Both the position numbers and the translations under genes were made by a program. From positions 1 to 8,085 of the forward strand of contig CAZBSC010000029.1 in the NCBI GenBank assembly GCA_964494845.1: DNA of 8,085 nucleotides. Reading direction: 5' to 3'. The stretch's first letter is position 1; the number at the start of each line of letters is the position of its first letter. Source of the stretch: CAYRSA01 sp964494845 (GTDB lineage: Bacteria; Patescibacteriota; Saccharimonadia; Saccharimonadales; JAGQNJ01). Below, one piece after another: positions 1 to 5,660 of the stretch. Below the pieces are notes generated by a model that saw only the letters and a list, made by a program, of their open reading frames with translations, did no database searches and was not told where the DNA came from.

Positions 1-46
1 TATTCACTAGATATTCAACCTAATCTAAGCATGTAGTAGCAAGATG

Positions 47-859
47 TTAGGCTGCCGCTTCGATAGGTTGCAGTCGTGGTTCCGTGTAGATGCCAACACC
101 TTTAGTTGTATAGTGTCGCTTTACGCCATTTGGCAGATCGAACGATATATCGCGTGACACTAGTTCACCTTCACTAACTTCTCTGACCAGCGGATATGCC
201 GGTGTTTCGTCACCGCCTTTTGCCATCAGAGCCGGATCGGCCAAATAAAATTTACCATCAATTTTAACTAGAGCAAAGGCATGTTCCTCGCCCTTTTCGC
301 CTTCGAGAAAGCGCACTCCTCCTGCGAAACTTGCTGTTGATTTTCCGTTTCTGTATTTAACTCCGTCGCCAATCGCATAGCTGCCAATAACTCGCTGTCT
401 GCTTGTTTCTACCCAGTCTCCTAACAGAACTTTTGCTTCAATGCCTGCTTGTTGAAGCGCGCCAACGAAGGCAGTGCTTCTAACGACGCAATTAGCTGCC
501 CTTGCCTCTCTTGCGTCTTTAAGGGTAGCTACTGCTGTATCACTTATTAGATGCTTGTCTATCCAACCCTCTGTTTCGGCAGGATACTCTTCAACGATAC
601 GGGCAACAAGTTGCTCTAAAAACTGCTGGTTGTCCGGGGCTGCCTGCAAGACTTCTCTTGCCCACGATGCATCTTCAGCCACATCTTCGCTTCTAAATAA
701 AATAGACTGGTTATAAAAAGCGCTTACAGCATTTAGTTCGCCCCCATCGGGGTAGCTTGGCATCGCATTAAATCCCCTCATCAGCCGGTCTCGTTGTGCT
801 TCATCAACAGGATTTGGAATTGTAGGCTCTGGAAGTGGGTTTTCGAATGTGTTAGACAT
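47..859 (-). CDS. Transglutaminase-like (papain-fold) domain protein
   Basis: A 270-aa protein with no signal peptide or membrane segment, so probably cytoplasmic. Residues 118-150 resemble the core of the transglutaminase-like superfamily: Cys124 in NCVVRS, followed by a helix ending QQAGIEAKVL, matching the family pattern of nucleophile Cys, helix and 'GIPAR'-like strand. His193 in EEHAFALVKIDGKFYLADPA and Asp208 in that same motif complete a Cys-His-Asp triad in the usual order and spacing. The N-terminal 100 residues are acidic and not recognised. Members of this superfamily act as proteases, amidases or crosslinking enzymes; the substrate here cannot be told. The start ATG has only an A-rich leader and no Shine-Dalgarno, but it lies just downstream of a good promoter (885-913), which supports it. 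The gene is divergent from valS. No terminator is visible in the 46 bases downstream. Confidence 0.8.
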   Translation of the reverse strand: MSNTFENPLPEPTIPNPVDEAQRDRLMRGFNAMPSYPDGGELNAVSAFYNQSILFRSEDVAEDASWAREVLQAAPDNQQFLEQLVARIVEEYPAETEGWIDKHLISDTAVATLKDAREARAANCVVRSTAFVGALQQAGIEAKVLLGDWVETSRQRVIGSYAIGDGVKYRNGKSTASFAGGVRFLEGEKGEEHAFALVKIDGKFYLADPALMAKGGDETPAYPLVREVSEGELVSRDISFDLPNGVKRHYTTKGVGIYTEPRLQPIEAAA

Positions 860-884
860 TTTTTTGTTTTTACTTTACATACCA

Positions 885-913
885 ATACTAGCATAAGTGG
901 AAATATTTGTCAA
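885..913 (-). promoter_or_regulatory. Sigma70-type promoter of the transglutaminase-like gene
   Basis: Read on the minus strand, a perfect -35 TTGACA (908-913) is followed by a 17-nt spacer and -10 TAGTAT (885-890, 4 of 6 matches). The predicted transcript would start near 878 and give a leader of about 20 nt, A-rich and without a Shine-Dalgarno. Its -35 lies 2 bp from the -35 of the opposing valS promoter. Confidence 0.75.
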
Positions 914-915
914 TG

Positions 916-944
916 TTGTGTCTCTGTTGTTGGGTTGGTATAAT
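916..944 (+). promoter_or_regulatory. Extended -10 promoter of the valS leader
   Basis: A perfect TATAAT (939-944) is preceded by TGG (936-938), giving an extended -10. A weak -35 TTGTGT (916-921) sits at 17 nt. The transcript should start near 951, placing a leader of about 178 nt before valS. It is the best promoter I can find upstream of valS. Confidence 0.75.
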
Positions 945-1072
945 GATTATGAAAACAAAAACATAGGGACCGCTTCGAGACCCATCGAAGCTGCACTTTT
1001 CGAACAAAATATTGGTTGTGGGCATTTTTGTTTTAGAGACTTTGTGTGTAAGCCTATTGATTTTATTTGTCA

Positions 1073-1088
1073 GATTTCACGTGAAACC
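1073..1088. promoter_or_regulatory. parS-like palindrome (candidate ParB site)
   Basis: The 12-bp perfect palindrome TTTCACGTGAAA (1075-1086) sits in a 16-nt context that matches 13 of 16 positions of the well-known chromosomal parS consensus TGTTTCACGTGAAACA; only the two first bases and the last differ. ParB binds such sites and spreads from them to organise the origin region. The site overlaps the left arm of the terminator, so it might also simply be part of RNA structure. No parA/parB lies in the window. Confidence 0.35.
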
Positions 1089-1114
1089 ACCCCTTATGAA
1101 TAGGTGGTTTTTTT
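1084..1114 (+). terminator. Intrinsic terminator just upstream of valS
   Basis: An 8-bp stem, AAACCACC (1084-1091) with GGTGGTTT (1103-1110), encloses an 11-nt loop. The right arm runs straight into seven T residues (1108-1114). It ends 14 nt before the valS start and after the only good upstream promoter, so it would cut valS expression unless read through. Confidence 0.75.
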
Positions 1115-1128
1115 GATTTCAAGGTGTT

Positions 1129-3705
1129 ATGCTATCAGTTATGAAACTAGGGAAGGTTTACGAACCAGGTAAATTCGAGTCAGACATCTATGAACTCTGG
1201 GAAAAGAGTGGGGCATTCGTGCCCAAAAACAGGGGTAACGACGATGTTTTCAGCATGGTTATGCCACCGCCAAATGCCAACGCTAACATACACCTGGGCA
1301 CAGCTATAACCCTAGATCTAGAAGACATTGCTGTTCGGTACAACCGAATGCTGGGCAAATCTACTCTGTTCGTACCTGGGGCTGACCATGCTGGCTTTGA
1401 GACTCAGGCTGTATACGAAAAACACCTTGCCAAAGAAGGGAAGAGCCGTTTTGACTTTTCCAGAGAAGATTTGTACAACCAAGTCTGGGATTTTGTTGCC
1501 CAGAATAAAACAAATTATGAAACACAGTTTCGCAAACTAGGCGCCAGCCCCGACTGGACCAGGTACGTTTACACCCTAGACAAAAAAATAGTCACCAGGG
1601 CTTATAAAACCTTTAAAAAAATGTGGGATGAAAGTCTGATTTACAGAGGTGAAAGGCTAGTTAACTTTTGTACATTTCACGGGACAGGGTTTGCCGATAT
1701 AGAAGTTACATTCAAGAACGAAAAAAGCCACTTGTGGCATATTCGCTACCCCCTAACAGATGGAAGTGGGGAAGTCATAGTTGCTACAACTAGACCTGAA
1801 ACTATGTTTGGCGATACCGCCGTGGCGGTGCACCCGGATGACAAACGATACAAGAAATTTATTGGCAAAACAATAAAACTACCTCTGACAAATAGAGAAA
1901 TACCGATTTTGGCGGACACAATGGTAGAAACCGATTTTGGAACGGGTGCTGTAAAGATAACCCCAGCTCACGACCAGAATGATTATGATGTTGCGCAGCG
2001 TCACGACCTACCAATGATTACAGTCGTAGATTTTGATGGCAAAATGAACCACATTGCACCCGAGCATATGCACAATCTGACAGTTGAAGAAGCCAGAAAA
2101 ACAACTGTTAAAGAGCTGGAAGAAAAAGGTTTTTTGGTCAAAGTAGAGCCCTATGAACATAGTGTTGGCCACTGTTATAAATGCGATACTGTTATCCAGC
2201 CACTACTGAGAGAGCAGTGGTTTGTCGACATGCAACCACTGGCGAAAAAGGCTATCAAAGCGCTCGAAGACAACCAAGTAACTTTCTACCCAGACAGCAA
2301 ACGAGTACAGCTAATTTCTTATCTAAAGGGATTGAAGGATTGGAACATTTCACGTCAAATCGCCTGGGGTATACCAATACCTGCATTTCAGAGCGTAGAT
2401 AGCCCGAGTGAATGGATTTTTGATGACCAAGTAAAGGCTGAAACAATTGAGGTGGCTGGGAAGACGTACGCGCGCGATCCTGACGTTTTTGATACTTGGT
2501 TTTCTAGCAGTAGCTGGCCATACGCCACCCTAGATTTTCCTGATGGCGAAGATTTTAAAAAATACTACCCTTTGAGCGTTCTAGAAACTGGTGGCGAGAT
2601 ATTATATCCGTGGGTATCGCGTATGTTGATGCTAGGGTTGTACATTACTGGCCAGGTCCCCTTCAAGGCTGTATATATTCATGGTTACGTCATGGCAGAA
2701 GATGGCACTAAGATGAGCAAATCGTTGGGCAACGTGATTGACCCACTACCCTTGATTGCCGAGCATGGATCCGACGCACTGAGAATGGGACTAATTGCTG
2801 GTAGAGCGCCAGCTATAAATCGCAGCTACGACGCCAGTAAAATCGAAGGTGCCAGGAACTTTTGCAACAAACTATGGAACATTGCGCGTTTTATTGAAGA
2901 CATAGTGGGTGATGATGCCAAGCAACGAATTGACGCACAACCTGGGACAATTGCTGATGAGTGGATGTTGAGTAGATTACAACAAACAACAGAGAAGATT
3001 ACTGAAGATTTGGCCAATTATAGATTTGCCGAGGGTTACGACAGCCTCTATCACCTAATATGGGACGACCTGGCTGATTGGTACCTAGAGGCTTCTAAAT
3101 CGAACCCAAATAAGCCTTTTCTAGCGTACGTTTTAGAAACAATCTTGAAACTAGCGCACCCATACGCTCCGTTTTTGACAGAAACAATTTGGCAAACATT
3201 AGCCTGGGAAAACGATTCAATTTTGGCAGTTGCTAGCTGGCCAAAAGTCACTGGTGGAAACGACAATCAAGCAAAATCATTCGAGGATATCCAAGCGATT
3301 GTCACAGAAATAAGAAGAATAAATACCAACCTAAAAAAACCAATCAAGTCGGCGATCACTAGCGCCGATAATCCGCTGGCGTTTCACATAGATTTAGTAG
3401 ATCGCCTGGCAAGAGTAACGACCAAAGTCGAAGCTCAGGAGCCTAAAGGGCTGAAAATTGAGCAAAGAAAACTAAGTGTTTGGCTGGATATGGATCAGGC
3501 TAGCATTGATGATATGGTGAGCTCTCTTACAGAGAAGGCCGAAGGGCTGAAAAGGGAAGTAAGCAACCTAAAAAAACGCCTTTCTAACAAGTCCTACGTA
3601 GCTAACGCCCCAGAGAAACTGGTGAACGAAACAAAGCAACAATTGGAACAAAAACAAGGACAACTCAAAACAACAGAAATCGATATAAAACGCTTCAATA
3701 GTTAG
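1129..3705 (+). CDS. valS: Valine--tRNA ligase (ValRS)
   Basis: This class I aminoacyl-tRNA synthetase charges tRNA-Val with valine in the cytoplasm. It has 858 aa, near the usual length. The catalytic half shows PPPNANANIHLGTA with the HIGH-type box as HLGT (residues 55-58), ISRQ (407-410), DTWFSSS (455-461) and an intact KMSKS (528-532). The editing domain, which clears mischarged threonine, shows TTRPET (220-225) and GTGAVKITPAHD ending in Asp282. A CxxC pair (Cys349, Cys352) may hold zinc. Residues of about 590-740 form the helical anticodon-binding region, and about 793-855 form the C-terminal coiled coil that marks ValRS among its relatives. The last residue of the HIGH box is Thr instead of His. 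The start at 1129 has AGG (1122-1124) at a short 4-nt spacing; an ATG at 1141 also fits the family. Expression probably passes the terminator at 1084-1114. It ends 12 nt from the convergent neighbour, with no terminator seen between. Confidence 0.97.
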   Translation: MLSVMKLGKVYEPGKFESDIYELWEKSGAFVPKNRGNDDVFSMVMPPPNANANIHLGTAITLDLEDIAVRYNRMLGKSTLFVPGADHAGFETQAVYEKHLAKEGKSRFDFSREDLYNQVWDFVAQNKTNYETQFRKLGASPDWTRYVYTLDKKIVTRAYKTFKKMWDESLIYRGERLVNFCTFHGTGFADIEVTFKNEKSHLWHIRYPLTDGSGEVIVATTRPETMFGDTAVAVHPDDKRYKKFIGKTIKLPLTNREIPILADTMVETDFGTGAVKITPAHDQNDYDVAQRHDLPMITVVDFDGKMNHIAPEHMHNLTVEEARKTTVKELEEKGFLVKVEPYEHSVGHCYKCDTVIQPLLREQWFVDMQPLAKKAIKALEDNQVTFYPDSKRVQLISYLKGLKDWNISRQIAWGIPIPAFQSVDSPSEWIFDDQVKAETIEVAGKTYARDPDVFDTWFSSSSWPYATLDFPDGEDFKKYYPLSVLETGGEILYPWVSRMLMLGLYITGQVPFKAVYIHGYVMAEDGTKMSKSLGNVIDPLPLIAEHGSDALRMGLIAGRAPAINRSYDASKIEGARNFCNKLWNIARFIEDIVGDDAKQRIDAQPGTIADEWMLSRLQQTTEKITEDLANYRFAEGYDSLYHLIWDDLADWYLEASKSNPNKPFLAYVLETILKLAHPYAPFLTETIWQTLAWENDSILAVASWPKVTGGNDNQAKSFEDIQAIVTEIRRINTNLKKPIKSAITSADNPLAFHIDLVDRLARVTTKVEAQEPKGLKIEQRKLSVWLDMDQASIDDMVSSLTEKAEGLKREVSNLKKRLSNKSYVANAPEKLVNETKQQLEQKQGQLKTTEIDIKRFNS

Positions 3706-3717
3706 CCCCAAGAGTTG

Positions 3718-4575
3718 TTAGAATTCTAGGACTTGTTTGATGCGTTTGGCGCTCTCGGACGGCTTGTAGTCGTCAAACCACATCACACTCCAACCTTTGC
3801 GCTCTGCGGCCATTATGTTGGCCCTGGTGTCGTCTACTAGTAGTATCTCGCCAGCAGGCACGGCTGCACGTTCTTCGCCCAGATCGTATATCTTGGCTTC
3901 AGGCTTTATCAAATGTTCTTTTGAAGAATCGATAATCACATCGTACTCGACATCGGGCAATAGTTGTTTCTCAAGCATAGCCTTGATCATCCCCGGCATA
4001 ATGTTGCTCATTAAGCCGATTTTATAGTGCTGAGAGGCCCATTTTATTAGCTCGTGCATATCCTTTATGGGTTCGACCGCTCCTAGATAGTACGGCGCCC
4101 AATCTACTTCTGCAATATTCATCTGTTTGGCAAATTTTTTGTTAAACTCGTCAATGGAAATTTCGCCCCTACAAATAGCATCATTAAAGTGCCAAAAAGC
4201 TGACTCGACTTTGTTTAGCGGTACGCCAGTTTTCTCTGATAAATCGGTGAATGCAGTATGGAAAAACCGGACCAGACAACCGTTAATGTCAAAATATACG
4301 AATCGGATGCCACTTTTAGAGATTTGTTTATTACTGGCTTTTGCAAGGGTGCTTGTTCTGCCCATCAATTCATCGAGAGTTACGCCTATAACGTCTGCGA
4401 TACTCTCTACCGTGAAGATCGAAGGAGATTTTATCGCACCACGCTCGATTTTTGCCAATGTAGAATATGACAAATCAGCCTTTGCACACAGCTGTTGCTG
4501 GGTTAAGCCCGCTTTTTGACGAGCTAGCTGTAATCTTTTACCTAAGGCAACTTCTTGCCCCACCTGCGCTTCCAT
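3718..4575 (-). CDS. XRE-family HTH fused to HAD-like hydrolase
   Basis: A 285-aa fusion. Residues 10-72 are a Cro/C1-type helix-turn-helix: GKRLQLARQKAGLTQQQLC, then a recognition helix region with SYSTLAKIERG, then LDELMG. Residues 90-285 are a HAD-superfamily domain with motif I YFDINGCLV (nucleophile Asp96), motif II Ser190-Asn191, motif III Lys224 in IKPEAK, and motif IV LLVDDT (Asp248, Asp249). The residue two after the nucleophile, normally the acid/base Asp of HAD phosphatases, is Asn98; the AAC codon is clear. Such a change is expected to weaken phosphatase activity, while dehalogenase-type HADs also lack this Asp. The protein may be a DNA-binding regulator whose HAD domain senses a small phosphorylated ligand, but the target and ligand are unknown. 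AAGG (4581-4584) lies 5 nt before the ATG. It is probably cotranscribed with the 62-aa gene upstream, with a 49-nt gap. Confidence 0.85.
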   Translation of the reverse strand: MEAQVGQEVALGKRLQLARQKAGLTQQQLCAKADLSYSTLAKIERGAIKSPSIFTVESIADVIGVTLDELMGRTSTLAKASNKQISKSGIRFVYFDINGCLVRFFHTAFTDLSEKTGVPLNKVESAFWHFNDAICRGEISIDEFNKKFAKQMNIAEVDWAPYYLGAVEPIKDMHELIKWASQHYKIGLMSNIMPGMIKAMLEKQLLPDVEYDVIIDSSKEHLIKPEAKIYDLGEERAAVPAGEILLVDDTRANIMAAERKGWSVMWFDDYKPSESAKRIKQVLEF

Positions 4576-4624
4576 ATACGCCTTATGATACTAGAAAAAG
4601 CAGCGCAAGGGTAGTATTAAATGG

Positions 4625-4813
4625 CTAGCCTATCAGATTACCGATAAACTCTAGCAAAAGTAGCATGGCCAAAAATAGCGTGCCGCCAGCTGCAGCCGCG
4701 ACAATGATCGCACTCTTGGTATTACCGCCGGTACGCGAGTAGGTTTTGTTGTATATCCACGTCGCAGCGCCGATACTGAATAGGAAAGCTATAAGAAAGT
4801 TAGACATAATCAT
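4625..4813 (-). CDS. Small two-helix membrane protein
   Basis: A 62-aa protein of no recognised family. Residues 5-21 and 34-58 are strongly hydrophobic and would span the membrane, joined by a short polar linker (NKTYSRTGGNTK). The hairpin layout resembles small envelope or accessory subunits, but nothing identifies a partner. There are two possible starts, ATG at 4813 and ATG at 4807 (Met3). No Shine-Dalgarno is present. A -10-like TAGAAT (4814-4819, minus strand) directly abuts the first ATG, so a transcript from it would start almost on the second ATG. The gene stands first in a probable minus-strand pair with the HTH-HAD gene, and is divergent from the lipoprotein gene. Confidence 0.65.
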   Translation of the reverse strand: MIMSNFLIAFLFSIGAATWIYNKTYSRTGGNTKSAIIVAAAAGGTLFLAMLLLLEFIGNLIG

Positions 4814-4841
4814 ATTCTATCATTTTCCGAGATACTACATA

Positions 4842-4879
4842 CAAGTATTACCTTGTTTACTTTTAATAAAATATACTTG
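4842..4879. repeat. Spaced inverted repeat in divergent intergenic region
   Basis: CAAGTAT (4842-4848) and ATACTTG (4873-4879) are perfect inverted arms 24 nt apart, centres 31 bp apart (about three helical turns). They lie between the divergent 62-aa and lipoprotein genes. This could be a two-site operator or chance in AT-rich DNA. Confidence 0.25.
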
Positions 4880-4905
4880 CATTTAATAGTATTGCATGGT
4901 AATCT
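4877..4905 (+). promoter_or_regulatory. Candidate promoter of the lipoprotein gene
   Basis: TTGCAT (4877-4882) is followed after 17 nt by TAATCT (4900-4905), with TGG just before it as an extended -10. The start would be near 4912, inside the inverted repeat 4906-4920. A rival -10, TATACT (4872-4877), lacks a good -35. Confidence 0.4.
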
Positions 4906-4920
4906 ACGTTCTTAGAACGT
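4906..4920. repeat. 15-nt inverted repeat, possible operator
   Basis: ACGTTCT (4906-4912) and AGAACGT (4914-4920) are perfect inverted arms around a single T. The repeat lies across the predicted transcription start of the lipoprotein gene, where a repressor could bind. It could alternatively form part of the 5' leader. The half-site order (GTTC inward, GAAC outward) is the reverse of the LexA box. Confidence 0.45.
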
Positions 4921-4943
4921 GAGTGGCGTGAAAAAATTAACTT

Positions 4944-4948
4944 AGGAG
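4944..4948 (+). promoter_or_regulatory. Strong Shine-Dalgarno of the lipoprotein gene
   Basis: AGGAG lies 6 nt before the ATG at 4955. It is the only textbook ribosome binding site in the window and fixes the start of the lipoprotein. Other genes here have weak or no such site, so strong translation of this product is suggested. Confidence 0.85.
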
Positions 4949-4954
4949 AGAGAA

Positions 4955-5512
4955 ATGTTTAGAGTTAGAAATCCAGAAACACAACGATTCCCACGATGGG
5001 CAAAAGTTACAGCAGTAGGGCTAGGTGGAGCAGCGCTTTTATCTGGTTGCGAGGTAGCTGGTCATCACGTACCAGGCACTGGCGGAGAAGAACCATCTAT
5101 TGATGATTTGCAAGCTGACCTTACAAGCGCACAGGGGCGACAAGATCGTGACGAAGCTGCAAGGGCTCTATACGATGCCGTTCCAGAAGAAGTGCAAGAC
5201 TTAATTGACTTTCGACAGCTTGAAGCACCAGATGGTCTTCACGAAAGTCTAGCCGGCTCAACTGTATCCGTCATGGGTGCTATGGATCTCATGCAAGATT
5301 TTGCAGATGTAAAGGATGCTCAGCGTGCAGTGCGTGAAGCACAAGCACAAATACGAGTAGATACGCTACCTGGCGACCTGGGCACATACGCAGACCGACT
5401 TCAAACTCAGAACGATCTAACTGGCATTCAAACTAAGCAAGAGATGGTTCAAGCTCTAAACGCTGCTGACGCAATTGCGCAAGCTGAACAGGCTCAACAA
5501 CTAGCTGCTTAA
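4955..5512 (+). CDS. Putative lipoprotein, helical, unknown function
   Basis: A 185-aa protein. The N-terminus has basic residues (Arg3, Arg5, Arg11, Arg14, Lys17), a hydrophobic stretch (18-30) and a lipobox LSGC ending at Cys32, so it should be lipid-modified at Cys32 and anchored outside the cytoplasmic membrane. The mature part starts with a short Gly/Pro/His-rich linker, then is acidic, Ala- and Gln-rich and almost wholly helical (about 47-185), with charged repeats such as DAQRAVREAQAQ suggesting coiled coil. It contains no cysteine beyond Cys32. No family is recognised. It is a single-gene unit: own promoter, strong Shine-Dalgarno, and a strong terminator 35 nt after its TAA stop. The base composition resembles its neighbours. 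Surface-exposed spacer or adhesion-accessory roles are possible but not shown by the sequence. Confidence 0.8.
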   Translation: MFRVRNPETQRFPRWAKVTAVGLGGAALLSGCEVAGHHVPGTGGEEPSIDDLQADLTSAQGRQDRDEAARALYDAVPEEVQDLIDFRQLEAPDGLHESLAGSTVSVMGAMDLMQDFADVKDAQRAVREAQAQIRVDTLPGDLGTYADRLQTQNDLTGIQTKQEMVQALNAADAIAQAEQAQQLAA

Positions 5513-5546
5513 ATAACCCGTCAGTTTATCAAATAAACACTCCACC

Positions 5547-5590
5547 AAAAACCCGGCTCAACGCAACGAGAAGCCGGGTTTTTGTTTTTT
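5547..5590 (+). terminator. Strong intrinsic terminator of the lipoprotein gene
   Basis: AAAAACCCGGCT (5547-5558) pairs with AGCCGGGTTTTT (5572-5583), a 12-bp stem with a GC-rich core and a 13-nt loop, followed by G and six T (5585-5590). The A-tract on the left could let it also work for minus-strand transcription, though no gene needs that here. Confidence 0.95.
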
Positions 5591-5620
5591 CAGCGCACAA
5601 ATTTGCTTAGCAGACTAAAT

Positions 5621-5649
5621 TTGCATTATAATATAATAAGTGATATAAT
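5621..5649 (+). promoter_or_regulatory. Promoter cluster with three TATAAT boxes
   Basis: Perfect TATAAT hexamers occur at 5627-5632, 5632-5637 and 5644-5649. The last is preceded by TGA (5641-5643), an extended -10, and has TTGCAT (5621-5626) at a 17-nt spacing. Transcription should start near 5656, only about 5 nt before the ATG at 5661. Confidence 0.75.
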
Positions 5650-5660
5650 GATTGAATAAT

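Larger units (their letters stand above)
951..1114 (+). promoter_or_regulatory. Structured valS leader, or small RNA ending in a terminator
   Basis: This fills the 269-nt gap between the divergent genes. From the predicted transcript start the RNA can form three parts. The first is a 10-bp perfect helix of 952-961 with 1025-1034. The second is a hairpin inside it, GCTTCGA (972-978) with TCGAAGC (985-991), loop of 6. The third is the terminator at 1084-1114. No promoter is evident between the terminator and valS, so valS transcripts probably read through this leader. A regulatory attenuator is the simplest reading; a free-standing small RNA with partial read-through is the alternative. TGGTT (1013-1017) could pair with AACCA (1085-1089) inside the terminator stem and act as an anti-terminator; this is speculative. 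It matches no RNA family I recognise, and the T-box specifier domain is absent. Confidence 0.5.

Noticed and set aside
965..983. T-box-like AGGGACCGC in the valS leader
   Set aside because: It lacks the TGGN bulge of the T-box core, lies more than 100 nt before the terminator and only about 15 nt after the predicted transcript start, leaving no room for a specifier stem.
1030..1038. GTTTTAGAG resembling the start of a type II CRISPR repeat
   Set aside because: It occurs once, with no spacers, no further repeats and no cas genes.
897..1103. 68-codon open frame on the plus strand before valS
   Set aside because: It begins with GTG upstream of the predicted promoter, has no ribosome binding site, no familiar domain, and covers the structured leader and part of the terminator.
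2347..2360. Second parS-like sequence, one mismatch in the palindrome
   Set aside because: It encodes the conserved ISRQ motif of ValRS, so protein constraint explains it.
3706..3734. Possible shared terminator between the convergent valS and HTH-HAD genes (palindrome TAGAATTCTA at 3719-3728)
   Set aside because: The palindrome has no usable loop or T-tract and lies in the end of the HTH-HAD coding sequence.
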